Source: Mannheimia sp041807705 (GTDB taxonomy: Bacteria > Pseudomonadota > Gammaproteobacteria > Enterobacterales > Pasteurellaceae). From it: DNA of 64,000 nt. Below the pieces are notes generated by a model, which worked only from the letters and a program-made list of their open reading frames with translations, was not told the DNA's origin and searched no databases. The stretch covers positions 1 through 64,000 of the forward strand of contig NZ_JBGTYY010000002.1 in NCBI RefSeq assembly GCF_041807705.1. The letters run 5' to 3'. Made by a program: the position numbers and the translations under genes. Below are positions 25,094 to 31,627 of the stretch, piece after piece. Every line of letters starts with the position of its first letter. Positions within the stretch are counted from its first letter, which is position 1.

Positions 25094-25771
25094 TTATTTT
25101 TTAGCGGTCGATTGTTTTTCTTGTAACAAAGAGCGGATTTCAGCTAATTGTTTTGAGACATCTTCGTGGTTTGCTTTCATTTCTTTACGAACTTCAGCAA
25201 TTTCTACCTTGTTGCTTTCAATATTTGCTCGCAGATCGTTTTCTGTTTTTATTAGCAAAGTGTACATCGCTCCACAAATAATAACAGATGCTGCAATAAA
25301 ACTTTTCCATAATGAAATTTTTAAGTTGTTTAGCTTATTATCAACATCTAAAGCATCAAATTTTGAATTAATTCTACTTTCTAAGCTATTTAAACCAGTT
25401 GTGAGTTCATTTCTTAATTCATTTCTTAATTCAAGTAAATCTGTTTTCTTGGCAAGATGCTCACTCGCTTGAGATTTCAAAACAGCGGTATCTTGTAACA
25501 ATGTCTCTAATTTTGCTTCGTGTCGAGTGGCAGTTTCAGATAATTGCTGAACTTTCACTTTTTGCTCCGCAAAACTATCACGACAATGTGAATCTAGTGA
25601 TGATAATTGTGATGAATATTGCATATCGTTACCCGGTTGTTGATTAAGTTGCACTGTGGGCATAATACGACTCTTTACCAAAAAATCAATAAATTCTTGA
25701 GGAACGTCTGTTGTGCGTTGCGAGGATAAGTTATCCGAATTTATAAGCAGTTCTTGCGTATTATTTGGCAT
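25094..25771 (-). CDS. Coiled-coil protein with one membrane segment
   Basis: A 225-residue protein. A long coiled coil (about residues 60-140, KVQQLSETATRHEAKLETLLQDTAVLKSQ) leads to a single membrane helix (SFIAASVIICGAMYTLLI, about 155-172) and a second charged coiled coil to the end. It overlaps the preceding zinc-ribbon-like gene by 11 bases. A second pair of the same design (27328 and 26960) lies in the same cluster. Function unknown; membrane-anchored sensing or exclusion is a reasonable guess. Confidence 0.75.
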   Translation of the reverse strand: MPNNTQELLINSDNLSSQRTTDVPQEFIDFLVKSRIMPTVQLNQQPGNDMQYSSQLSSLDSHCRDSFAEQKVKVQQLSETATRHEAKLETLLQDTAVLKSQASEHLAKKTDLLELRNELRNELTTGLNSLESRINSKFDALDVDNKLNNLKISLWKSFIAASVIICGAMYTLLIKTENDLRANIESNKVEIAEVRKEMKANHEDVSKQLAEIRSLLQEKQSTAKK

Positions 25772-26213
25772 CTTGCTCCTCCGACTCTTGCTTTAAAAAC
25801 TCCACGATTTTATCTCGATCGATTAATAATGTGTTGCCACAATTATCACAAGTAAGCACTAGATATTCTCGTGAGTGGATTTGTTTAAATGTATCAAAAA
25901 TTTCAGGTGTTTTGAGCATCATTGATACAGGGAAGCCCGTATTATTTTCTTTATCTTTATGAATTTCTTCCTGTTCAGCTAAATAAACCGGTAAAGGCTT
26001 AATCAATTTGGGTTGTAGAGCCAATCGGTATTTAATCTCATCTCCCCCCATTGCTTGTGGGAAAAAAGGAGATGAATCAATAAATGAAAATTTATTATGC
26101 TGACATAGATGACAAGAAAGAAACTCTTGCCCTTTATAGATATTTTTTGCTTTGAAATAACGGGCTAAATCATCCGCAGTTATATTATCAAATGAATTTT
26201 TAGTATTGCTCAT
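25761..26213 (-). CDS. Zinc-ribbon-like protein of unknown function
   Basis: A 150-residue protein with two Cys pairs about 90 residues apart: CHLCQHNKF near residue 34 and CDNCGNTLLID near residue 123, the second pair in a context typical of zinc ribbons (YLVLTCDNCGNTLLI). It is translationally coupled to the coiled-coil membrane protein downstream. The pairing repeats in the genes at 27328 and 26960. No named family recognised. Confidence 0.72.
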   Translation of the reverse strand: MSNTKNSFDNITADDLARYFKAKNIYKGQEFLSCHLCQHNKFSFIDSSPFFPQAMGGDEIKYRLALQPKLIKPLPVYLAEQEEIHKDKENNTGFPVSMMLKTPEIFDTFKQIHSREYLVLTCDNCGNTLLIDRDKIVEFLKQESEEQDAK

Positions 26214-26268
26214 AAATCACCCTATTTGTCTATCTCCTAAACCTTTCTAATATGCCCTTGCATGAATA

Positions 26269-26553
26269 CTACTTTGCAGGAGTTTTTGAATTTGTAGCTG
26301 AATTCGATTTCTTCGACTTGTCCGACTTCTTGCCTTGTTCTTTTTTCTCGGATTTGCCTTTCTTGCCACAAACATTTTCGCAAGGTATGCCGTCGTTATC
26401 CCTGTCTAAGCGATCTGCATCGCATTTTTCTAAATAGAACTTTGCTTGCTCGCAAGATTGCATTTCTTTGCAGTAAGGGATAGGGTCATTGCAGCTATAA
26501 GCCAAAACTACAGGTGAAATAAAAAACAAAGTAGAGAAGAGTAATTTTTGCAT
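26269..26553 (-). CDS. Secreted Excalibur-domain protein
   Basis: A 94-residue protein. An N-terminal signal peptide (MQKLLFSTLFFISPVVLAYS) precedes a cysteine-rich domain ending CDADRLDRDNDGIPCENVCG, the DxDxDGxxCE calcium-binding motif of Excalibur domains. The C-terminus is a lysine/serine-rich tail. ATG 26553 is used because the signal peptide starts there. It would act in the periplasm or envelope. Such a gene is unusual in a phage lysogeny region; a role in changing the lysogen envelope is conjecture. Confidence 0.75.
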   Translation of the reverse strand: MQKLLFSTLFFISPVVLAYSCNDPIPYCKEMQSCEQAKFYLEKCDADRLDRDNDGIPCENVCGKKGKSEKKEQGKKSDKSKKSNSATNSKTPAK

Positions 26554-26563
26554 TATGAATACC

Positions 26564-26950
26564 TTAACGTTTAACCCATCGCTTAACACTTTCCAGCATA
26601 TAAGCCACTTTATAAACCCATTTATACTTCCCGTCTTGCAGATTTTTACTATAAACAAAAGCAACCTCTTTCAACGGCTGGCTAAATTTATAAATCTGTT
26701 CAAGTTGCTGGTCTGAAAGGTCGATAAATTTAAAGTCACCCTTAATTTGGAAGCGTTCTCTGGTGTAGTTGCACAGTAAAATGTGCAGTTCGTAGCAATG
26801 GTGGCGATAATAAAGAATGTCTTTCAACATTTTAGAACGATAAGCCTGTTTCTGCTTTTCGGTTTTGGCATCAAGATAAACATTGTTTGCTTTAATGCCA
26901 TTGACTTCATTCACATTAGCGTGGAAGTGTTGATTGTTTGTATCCCCCAT
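26564..26950 (-). CDS. Hypothetical protein with a repressor-like N-terminal tail motif
   Basis: A 128-residue protein beginning MGDTNNQHFHANVNEVNGIKANNVYLDAKTEKQKQ. The N-terminal NNQxFHxNVxEVxGIK matches the last residues of the CI-like repressor (27699-28118). The rest is helical and aromatic (DILYYRHHCYELHILLCNYTRERF, KWVYKVAYMLESVKRWVKR). No known family. The shared motif suggests both proteins meet a common partner or arose by exchange of a short exon-like segment. Confidence 0.7.
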   Translation of the reverse strand: MGDTNNQHFHANVNEVNGIKANNVYLDAKTEKQKQAYRSKMLKDILYYRHHCYELHILLCNYTRERFQIKGDFKFIDLSDQQLEQIYKFSQPLKEVAFVYSKNLQDGKYKWVYKVAYMLESVKRWVKR

Positions 26951-26959
26951 CGACTACCT

Positions 26960-27331
26960 CTAAGAAAAAAGATATTTTGCAGCAGCTAAAGATAAGCTAA
27001 CAAGGGCAATTGCAGTTGCAATAATCCATTTTGTTTGGGCTTGAATATCTTTTTGGAAATCTGTTCTTAAGTTGGCAATATCGGTCTTCACATTGGCAAC
27101 ATCGGTTTTTAACTCAAGTTGGAGTTCTGCTTGTATTTTTTGAATGGTTTTTAACTCACCTTTAATTTCACTCAAATCTTTTTTGATATATTCATTATCA
27201 ACTTCTAAACGAGTAAGGCGTTTTTCAATTTCAGTCATTGGATGTTCCCCTATTCTAGTTGTGGCTACCCTTTGGGATAAACCAACATCATTATTAGCTG
27301 AATCAATTAATTTTAAATTTGACTTACTCAT
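26960..27331 (-). CDS. Coiled-coil protein with a C-terminal membrane anchor
   Basis: A 123-residue protein. Residues 35-95 form a heptad-rich coiled coil (EIEKRLTRLEVDNEYIKKDLSEIKGELKTIQKIQAELQ and KTDIANLRTDFQKDI), and the C-terminus is a membrane segment (WIIATAIALVSLSLAAAKYLF) with the tail in the membrane. The start overlaps the preceding zinc-ribbon gene by 4 bases. It mirrors the design of the 25094 gene. An internal ATG (MTEIEKRL) could give a shorter form. Confidence 0.75.
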   Translation of the reverse strand: MSKSNLKLIDSANNDVGLSQRVATTRIGEHPMTEIEKRLTRLEVDNEYIKKDLSEIKGELKTIQKIQAELQLELKTDVANVKTDIANLRTDFQKDIQAQTKWIIATAIALVSLSLAAAKYLFS

Positions 27332-27702
27332 TTTACATCATTTCCATTTAATTTTTCTTGCATTATTCTGTGATATTCTTTTTGTACAAAACGGGCATCA
27401 AACGTCCGCATAAAACCACAATGATTACAACGAATAAGAAAAACAGGATGGGCACCAAAACGAATATCAGTCACTTTTCCTTCTTGAGAAACAACTGTTT
27501 CAACTAAGCCAAGCCCTGCATTATTATCTGCATTCGTGTCAAACGTCACACGACCTGTTGCTTCATCTTCAATCTTAGCCCGCTTAGGCAAACCAACAGC
27601 AGAATAAATCACATCATCTCTTTGGCAACAAGGGCAGGTATCTGGCACTTCTTTTTCAATCAAATAGGTTTGAAAATCCTCTACTGAAAAAATCTCATTC
27701 AT
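27328..27702 (-). CDS. Zinc-ribbon protein of unknown function
   Basis: A 124-residue protein with CPCCQRDDVI (about residue 19) and CNHCGFMRTFDARFVQ (about residue 96), two CxxC knuckles that can form one zinc ribbon around a beta-rich middle. It overlaps the repressor gene by 4 bases and the coiled-coil membrane gene by 4 bases, so it is translated with both from the repressor promoter. Same order (zinc ribbon, then coiled coil/membrane) as at 25761 and 25094. Confidence 0.75.
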   Translation of the reverse strand: MNEIFSVEDFQTYLIEKEVPDTCPCCQRDDVIYSAVGLPKRAKIEDEATGRVTFDTNADNNAGLGLVETVVSQEGKVTDIRFGAHPVFLIRCNHCGFMRTFDARFVQKEYHRIMQEKLNGNDVK

Positions 27703-28118
27703 TTCTTAATCCCCGTCACTTCTCGCACATTAGAGTGGAACACTTGATTATTATTTTTGCCTTCTCCTGAAGCGATTTGACTCACACCCCCGTTTTGGGC
27801 GGTCGGGTTACCACTTGCAAGATTCCCCAAAAATAACACCGCTTGCATTTTCTGCGAATCGTCCAAATCCGCAAAGGCGGTTAAAAGCATACGTTCTGAT
27901 GTATCGAGTTTTTTCTCTTTGCTTTCGCCTGTTATGAGCCAGTTCAAGTCGCAGTTATATTTTTCTGCAAAGTCAGCCACATACGCTAGAGAAATAGCTG
28001 TTCCCCTTTTCCAATTAGCCACAGCAGTTTTGCCAATTCCGAAGATTTTAGCTAATTCCTGATCTTCTCTTACGTTTGCAAGAGTTTTCATTCTGTCAAT
28101 GATGTCAAGGTTGTTCAT
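27699..28118 (-). CDS. CI-like phage repressor
   Basis: A 139-residue protein with an N-terminal helix-turn-helix (EDQELAKIFGIGKTAVANWKRGTAISLAYVADFAEKYNCDLNWLITGE, about residues 17-64), the Phage_CI_repr pattern. No peptidase/LexA-like domain follows; the C-terminal half is short and ends FHSNVREVTGIKK. It keeps the prophage silent, presumably acting at the region 28119-28266, and heads the minus-strand accessory operon. The opposite gene at 28267 would be its antagonist. Confidence 0.85.
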   Translation of the reverse strand: MNNLDIIDRMKTLANVREDQELAKIFGIGKTAVANWKRGTAISLAYVADFAEKYNCDLNWLITGESKEKKLDTSERMLLTAFADLDDSQKMQAVLFLGNLASGNPTAQNGGVSQIASGEGKNNNQVFHSNVREVTGIKK

Positions 28119-28197
28119 AAAATCACCAAATAAAATATAAAATGCAAAATAATGATTTACAGTTCATTTAAATACAACTAAAATCACAACCATACAG

Positions 28198-28232
28198 AAG
28201 CAAAACGAAGCAATCAAAAGCAACGTGAAGCA
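28198..28232. promoter_or_regulatory. Four helically phased AAGCA repeats in the genetic switch
   Basis: AAGCA occurs at 28198, 28208, 28218 and 28228, exactly 10 bp apart, between the divergent repressor and the ribbon-helix-helix gene. Equal spacing on one DNA face suggests cooperative binding by a small protein (Cox- or repressor-like). P2 Cox also binds short direct repeats. Confidence 0.6.
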
Positions 28233-28266
28233 CTCATCACAATACCACAAAACGAGGGAAAACAAA

Positions 28267-28434
28267 ATGGAAAACCAAGCAGAAAAACCAACTGAAATTC
28301 AAATCGCCGTACGCCTAAAAGGTGAGTTGGCGGACAAAGTAAAAGCAATAGCAGAAGCCGAGGACCGTTCATTTGCGTACATTGCCACACGCTTGATTAA
28401 AGAAGCATTAGAAAATGTTGAGTTAGTGGATTAA
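28267..28434 (+). CDS. Ribbon-helix-helix regulator
   Basis: A 55-residue protein (IQIAVRLKGELADKVKAIAEAEDRSFAYIATRLIKEALE), an Arc/CopG-type ribbon-helix-helix. It is the first rightward gene opposite the repressor, the place of cox/apl in P2-like phages, so it is a good candidate for the lytic-side regulator and excision factor. The start ATG 28267 follows a GAGGGAAAAC site; an in-frame ATG at 28225 is less likely. The gene is followed after 12 bases by the 28447 gene. Confidence 0.8.
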   Translation: MENQAEKPTEIQIAVRLKGELADKVKAIAEAEDRSFAYIATRLIKEALENVELVD

Positions 28435-28446
28435 GGAGGCAGAAAA

Positions 28447-28992
28447 ATGAGTGATTTTGTAAAAGCAATCCCCTATTTTGCGGAATTTGCGAAAAGGGAA
28501 GGACCGGAAGCCTTAGCCAATTTTTTTGAGTTTATTGCGGCTAATTCGGTGGAGGAAGCAGAGGAGCCTGTTACTGTAAATGAGTATGGCTGGATTGTGC
28601 CAAAACAAGAGGAATCAAGCGAAGTTTGTTCTGCTTCCTCCGAATTAAATGGTCTTAGCGAAAAAATCTCGCCCATTCCTCTGGTACAGACTTCGGAATC
28701 TTTATCCGAAGCCGAGAAGCTGTGGGTGGAGCAGACTTTTGATAGAGTGTGTAAAGTGATGTCGCCAGAGGATAGTGTCCGTCTTCGAGCAATACTGATA
28801 ACCACGATGACAATTCTTTCTCAAACACCTTTCTTGTATCGCCAAAGTTGCCAACTAGCAGCTTTAGTGTTTCAGTGGCGGCTTCTATTGCGTCCTCTAC
28901 CCGAGGATTCTTTTGAAGTGAAACAGCATAAGCGAGCCCTATTAGAAGAATATGAGCGTGTGAGTCTGGAACCTTCGAGAACATTCCTCTAA
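28447..28992 (+). CDS. Early hypothetical protein, 3' half overlapped by an antisense gene
   Basis: A 181-residue protein with an excellent ribosome site (TAAGGAGGCAG). The N-terminal half (MSDFVKAIPYFAEFAKREGPEALANFFEFIAANS) looks like a helical protein. The C-terminal half overlaps the minus-strand gene 28655-29032 completely, so one of the two has lost constraint, or both are coded. No family is recognised. Confidence 0.6.
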   Translation: MSDFVKAIPYFAEFAKREGPEALANFFEFIAANSVEEAEEPVTVNEYGWIVPKQEESSEVCSASSELNGLSEKISPIPLVQTSESLSEAEKLWVEQTFDRVCKVMSPEDSVRLRAILITTMTILSQTPFLYRQSCQLAALVFQWRLLLRPLPEDSFEVKQHKRALLEEYERVSLEPSRTFL

Positions 28993-29032
28993 GCAAATCA
29001 AGCGGCTCAGAGATTGAGTGTAGTTCATTCAT
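28655..29032 (-). CDS. Hypothetical protein, convergent and overlapping
   Basis: A 125-residue protein beginning MNELHSISEPLDLLRGMFSKVPDSHAHILLIGLAYAV, ending RIKIPKSVPEEWARFFR. It has a ribosome site (AAAAAGGA) in the left flank of the repeat R1 at 29039. Composition is protein-like, with alternating hydrophobic helices. Overlaps the plus-strand gene 28447 by 338 bases. Function unknown. Confidence 0.65.
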   Translation of the reverse strand: MNELHSISEPLDLLRGMFSKVPDSHAHILLIGLAYAVSLQKNPRVEDAIEAATETLKLLVGNFGDTRKVFEKELSSWLSVLLEDGHYPLATSLYTLYQKSAPPTASRLRIKIPKSVPEEWARFFR

Positions 29033-29038
29033 AAATAG

Positions 29039-29106
29039 TCCTTTTTGAGTGAGTGGAAATCGGATTATAGAAAGTGAGGAGTAAAAATGGAACAGCAAAG
29101 TAAAAG
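29039..29106. repeat. Cassette repeat R1 (bidirectional promoter and start region)
   Basis: A 68-base segment (TCCTTTTTGAGTGAGTGG... to ATGGAACAGCAAAG) with close copies at 29395 and 30072. It contains a minus-strand ribosome site, a two-way -10 (ATTATA: TATAAT on minus, TATAGA on plus), and a plus-strand GTGAGGAG-ATG start. Confidence 0.85.
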
Positions 29107-29326
29107 CCCTGCGATAGAGCTTACAGGGCTTAGAAAATGGCAAGAAGCTATTGCACGTTATGTGGCGTTGAAAGCTGTCCAATGGTTGTTCCGAGTTCAT
29201 CAAATTTCGCCAGTGCCGAACGAAGTGTTTGTAATGCCTGCGGTGAGAAATGGAGTTGCAACTTCGCCCCAGTCGGCACACCGGAAACGAACTGATAACA
29301 AGCCAGCGTTAGTTCTCCTGTATTAG
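29087..29326 (+). CDS. Small cassette ORF 1
   Basis: A 79-residue ORF beginning MEQQSKSP, translated from repeat R1. About 30 residues (ELTGLRKWQEAIARYVALKAVQWL) look helical and related in style to the 34-residue ORF of the next cassette. The rest overlaps antisense gene 29148-29387 and is less protein-like. No family. Confidence 0.45.
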   Translation: MEQQSKSPAIELTGLRKWQEAIARYVALKAVQWLFRVHQISPVPNEVFVMPAVRNGVATSPQSAHRKRTDNKPALVLLY

Positions 29327-29387
29327 TGTTGAGCGAAATATCAAGAGGTTCGTCAATATTAAATGGGATAGTGATGGGTTCAGACAT
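29148..29387 (-). CDS. Small hypothetical protein, convergent
   Basis: A 79-residue protein beginning MSEPITIPFNIDEPLDISLNTNTGELTLACYQFVSG, ending ALAKFDELGTTIGQLSTPHNVQ. It looks like a compact beta-rich domain with a C-terminal helix. Its start lies 8 bases before repeat R2 and uses the AAAAAGGAAACC ribosome site in that repeat. Unknown function. Confidence 0.65.
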   Translation of the reverse strand: MSEPITIPFNIDEPLDISLNTNTGELTLACYQFVSGVPTGAKLQLHFSPQALQTLRSALAKFDELGTTIGQLSTPHNVQ

Positions 29388-29394
29388 AATGGTT

Positions 29395-29462
29395 TCCTTT
29401 TTGAGTGATTGGAAATCAGATTATAAAAAGTGAGGTGTAAAAATGGAACAGCAAAGTAAAAG
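29395..29462. repeat. Cassette repeat R2
   Basis: Second copy of the 68-base cassette repeat. Plus-strand -35 TTTTGA and -10 TATAAA are 17 bp apart, and the minus-strand reading of the same -10 is TATAAT. It begins at TCCTTTTTGAGTGATTGG and includes ATGGAACAGCAAAG at its right end. Confidence 0.85.
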
Positions 29463-29547
29463 CCAACTGACAACTATTCAGAAGATAGAGTTGTTAGCAC
29501 TTAGAGCGGGAATGGTTGCCTATTTGAAGAAGGAATTACAGAAATGA
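29443..29547 (+). CDS. Small cassette ORF 2, 34 residues
   Basis: Beginning MEQQSKSQLTTIQKIELLALRAG and ending VAYLKKELQK, a single amphipathic helix. Starts in repeat R2 with GTGAGG upstream and overlaps the next ORF by 4 bases (ATGA). It shares its first seven residues with the ORFs of the other cassettes because these are encoded in the repeat. Confidence 0.55.
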   Translation: MEQQSKSQLTTIQKIELLALRAGMVAYLKKELQK

Positions 29548-29744
29548 GTGAGTACACGAAAACGGTAATTTTCGCTTTTCATCTACTCACCTCAATTTGG
29601 TTAGTAATGATGGCGACAACCTTTCGAGAAGTGGTTACTGTTTTGGTAGGTGGTCTGGCAAGCCGTTTGTTATTGTGGTTATGGCTTTTCCCCGAGGAGT
29701 TTCGGAAAAATAACCGCACCAATAGCAAAGAAGAGGAGCTTTAA
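29544..29744 (+). CDS. Small membrane protein
   Basis: A 66-residue protein with two hydrophobic segments (VIFAFHLLTSIWLVMMATTF and VVTVLVGGLASRLLLWLWLF). It is coupled to the 34-residue ORF by an ATGA overlap, so it is co-expressed from R2. Its 3' end overlaps the convergent membrane gene at 29679 by 66 bases. A holin-like or exclusion role is possible but not supported by any motif. Confidence 0.6.
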   Translation: MSEYTKTVIFAFHLLTSIWLVMMATTFREVVTVLVGGLASRLLLWLWLFPEEFRKNNRTNSKEEEL

Positions 29745-30065
29745 CCCAAGGTATTGCTTAATGGCTTTTGTTTCATCCATCGCAAAATTAAAGCCAAGTT
29801 GATGTAGTTCTGTTTGAGAAAAACTACCAAGGGCAATGCCGGCAATACACAAAGTTAGCAGATAGCCTTTGAATGATGAAGAGTAAACTTGAGTGATATG
29901 CGTTTTAGCATAGCGGTAAATAAGCCAAAAAACGCCGATAAGTGAAAATAGCAAGGTTGCTTGCCATTCAAATGTGAGTTTAGGTGTGAGGGCATAGCGT
30001 TGGTAAAGACAAGCACAGGCTGCCACAACTATAGCACTGATAAAGTCAATAAAAGCAGATTTCAT
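29679..30065 (-). CDS. Membrane protein with about four segments
   Basis: A 128-residue protein (MKSAFIDFISAIVVAACACLYQRYAL, LLFSLIGVFWLIYRYA, YLLTLCIAGIALGS, YLGLKLLFFAIGAVIFPKLLG). The start is 7 bases left of repeat R3 and uses its AAAAAGGAAACCGT ribosome site. Paired back to back with the R3 ORF. Unknown family; an envelope role is plausible. Confidence 0.65.
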   Translation of the reverse strand: MKSAFIDFISAIVVAACACLYQRYALTPKLTFEWQATLLFSLIGVFWLIYRYAKTHITQVYSSSFKGYLLTLCIAGIALGSFSQTELHQLGFNFAMDETKAIKQYLGLKLLFFAIGAVIFPKLLGEKP

Positions 30066-30071
30066 ACGGTT

Positions 30072-30139
30072 TCCTTTTTGAGTGATAGGAAATCAGATTA
30101 TAAAAAGTGAGGTGGAAAAATGGAACAGCAAAATAAAAA
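30072..30139. repeat. Cassette repeat R3
   Basis: Third copy of the 68-base repeat (TCCTTTTTGAGTGATAGG...ATGGAACAGCAAAA). A degraded fourth left end, TATTTCCTTTTGGAGGG, is at 30483. The minus genes at 29032, 29387, 30065 and 30480 all start beside one of these four segments. Confidence 0.85.
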
Positions 30140-30404
30140 CCCTGAACAGGCAGGGCTAGCGAGTGGGAAATTTACTGTAAGACGTAATCAAGACGGTAAA
30201 TGGCGTTTAGATTTGACCTTGTTGGATTTTGGTATTAGTTCGCCAGAAACGACTCAAGCTCGTTGCAAATTGCTTCAAGAGCTTCAGCTTGCTCTTCTTC
30301 AAGGTCAAGGTCATTTAAATACTGTCGGCGTGAACGTTCGAAAAGCCGGTCCAGTCGTTTGCGTTGGTAGTCTGTTAAACGACCTTTTAAATCATCAAGA
30401 ATAA
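30120..30404 (+). CDS. Small cassette ORF 3
   Basis: A 94-residue protein beginning MEQQNKNPEQAGLASGKFTVRRNQDGKWRLDLTLLDFGI. The first 60 residues look like a small beta-domain with a following helix (KLLQELQLALLQG); the rest overlaps the antisense gene 30235-30480. Starts in R3. Unknown function. Confidence 0.5.
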   Translation: MEQQNKNPEQAGLASGKFTVRRNQDGKWRLDLTLLDFGISSPETTQARCKLLQELQLALLQGQGHLNTVGVNVRKAGPVVCVGSLLNDLLNHQE

Positions 30405-30480
30405 TGTTTTTGGCGTGGAGTTGATGGCGTAGGTTTTCAACTTCAACGGTGAGTTCAATAATTTCATTTTCAGTGTTCAT
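30235..30480 (-). CDS. Small coiled-coil protein
   Basis: An 81-residue helical protein (MNTENEIIELTVEVENLRHQLHAKNIILDDLKGRLTDYQRKRLDRLFERSRRQYLNDLDLEEEQAEALEAICNELES), heptad-rich throughout. Start 30480 has AAAAGGAAATAGT upstream, inside the degraded fourth repeat copy. Opposed to and overlapping ORF 3. Unknown function. Confidence 0.6.
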   Translation of the reverse strand: MNTENEIIELTVEVENLRHQLHAKNIILDDLKGRLTDYQRKRLDRLFERSRRQYLNDLDLEEEQAEALEAICNELESFLAN

Positions 30481-30619
30481 ACTATTTCCTTTTGGAGGGT
30501 TAAACAATATCTAAAACATAACCAAAATTCAACCGCTTGTCTATGGGGATAGATAAGCCGAAACAACAGTAAAAACGCAAAGAATGTTAATTAGCCTTGG
30601 GGAAGGCGTAGGGGAAATA

Positions 30620-30892
30620 ATGAATTTAGACCACACCTGTACAAATTGCAAAAGTAAAAATTTACGGGTTCGTACATCTGAAAAAATCGGTTTGCTGACT
30701 ATTCAGGCTGTTACTTATTGTAATAACTGCGGCACAGAGCAACTTGTGCAAAGTCAAATTATCCGTGTTCGCACACCAATTTATAAAGAGCGACCGGAAG
30801 CAATGCGTATTAATAAATGCTTGATGGAAGCCGATTTAAACACGCCGGATTTGTTCGATGGCGTTGTGGCAGACCAACCTAAGCAAGACTAA
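30620..30892 (+). CDS. ogr: Ogr/Delta-like zinc-finger late activator
   Basis: A 90-residue protein (P2 Ogr about 72) with C-x2-C-x23-C-x2-C (CTNCKSKNLRVRTSEKIG...YCNNCGTEQ) and the RTS motif seen in Ogr after the first cysteine pair. Ogr proteins bind dyads centred near -55 of late promoters and recruit RNA polymerase. The matching 19-bp dyads at 4257, 14799 and 20117 are the likely targets. The second cysteine pair is C-x2-C rather than the C-x4-C of P2 Ogr, so the assignment is probable, not certain. Confidence 0.72.
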   Translation: MNLDHTCTNCKSKNLRVRTSEKIGLLTIQAVTYCNNCGTEQLVQSQIIRVRTPIYKERPEAMRINKCLMEADLNTPDLFDGVVADQPKQD

Positions 30893-30974
30893 TCCCAGTT
30901 TTTAACCAATCGTCAAAATAAGCCTTATTTGCATAGGGCGAGATTTTTGCACCCTAAATTCAGGAGATTGAACA

Positions 30975-31316
30975 ATGAGTAAGCAATTACATTATCGACA
31001 CAAATCACGTTGGAACAGGCTTAACCGCCTTAAGAAGATGAATAAACGCCGCCTTAATTTATTTCTGCAAGAAAAGCGGGTGGCGAATTTAGAAAGCCGG
31101 TTAGCCGATGAAGTAGAGCTGGCAAAGCTGAACAGTGAGCAGATTGGCTATTTACTGTATTTACTGCAAGCATTGGAGTTAAAAGTGAATCGGTTGATTC
31201 GCCAAAATGAAAAGCTGAAAGCCCGTGTAATTAAGCTGGAGAACGCCAAACAGACCCAAAAACAAGGTTTGTTTGCAATGTTTAAAAAGGTGTTGGGTAG
31301 TAAAGGGAATCCTTAG
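30975..31316 (+). CDS. Basic coiled-coil protein
   Basis: A 113-residue protein with an arginine/lysine-rich N-terminus (RHKSRWNRLNRLKKMNKRR) and a long coiled coil (LESRLADEVELAKLNSEQIGYLLYLLQALELKVNRLIRQNEKLKARVIKLENA). A good AGGAG site precedes ATG. It lies in the early region before gpA; DNA-binding accessory function is a guess from its charge. Confidence 0.65.
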   Translation: MSKQLHYRHKSRWNRLNRLKKMNKRRLNLFLQEKRVANLESRLADEVELAKLNSEQIGYLLYLLQALELKVNRLIRQNEKLKARVIKLENAKQTQKQGLFAMFKKVLGSKGNP

Positions 31317-31324
31317 GGGTTGGT

Positions 31325-31618
31325 ATGAGTTTGGTGGCAATGTTTCAAAAGCAGAAAGTGAGTAATAGCAAAAAGGCGTTTAGTTGCGATCACTTCGGCT
31401 TGATGTGGAATCAGGCAAGTGAGGAGCATAAGCGGTTGTTATTGCGTGCTGCCTTTTTGCAAGAAAACCCTGAACCGAAACCGTGGGGAGCTTATAGCAG
31501 AGAAGAAAAAAGCACCTTGCATTCATTCGGGCTGTGGTTTGAAGAATTTGCCGATTTCCAACGAGTAATGAAGAACGATTCCAAATTGCGTGAAAAACGC
31601 ATTAATGCACCTGATTAG
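31325..31618 (+). CDS. Hypothetical early protein
   Basis: A 97-residue protein (SCDHFGLMWNQASEEHKRLLLRAAFLQENPEPKPWGAYSREEKSTLHSFGLWFEEF), aromatic- and charge-rich. It begins 8 bases after its neighbour's stop and ends 9 bases before the next gene. No known family; position in the replication cluster is conserved in style with small P2 ORFs. Confidence 0.65.
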   Translation: MSLVAMFQKQKVSNSKKAFSCDHFGLMWNQASEEHKRLLLRAAFLQENPEPKPWGAYSREEKSTLHSFGLWFEEFADFQRVMKNDSKLREKRINAPD

Positions 31619-31627
31619 GAGGGAAAT

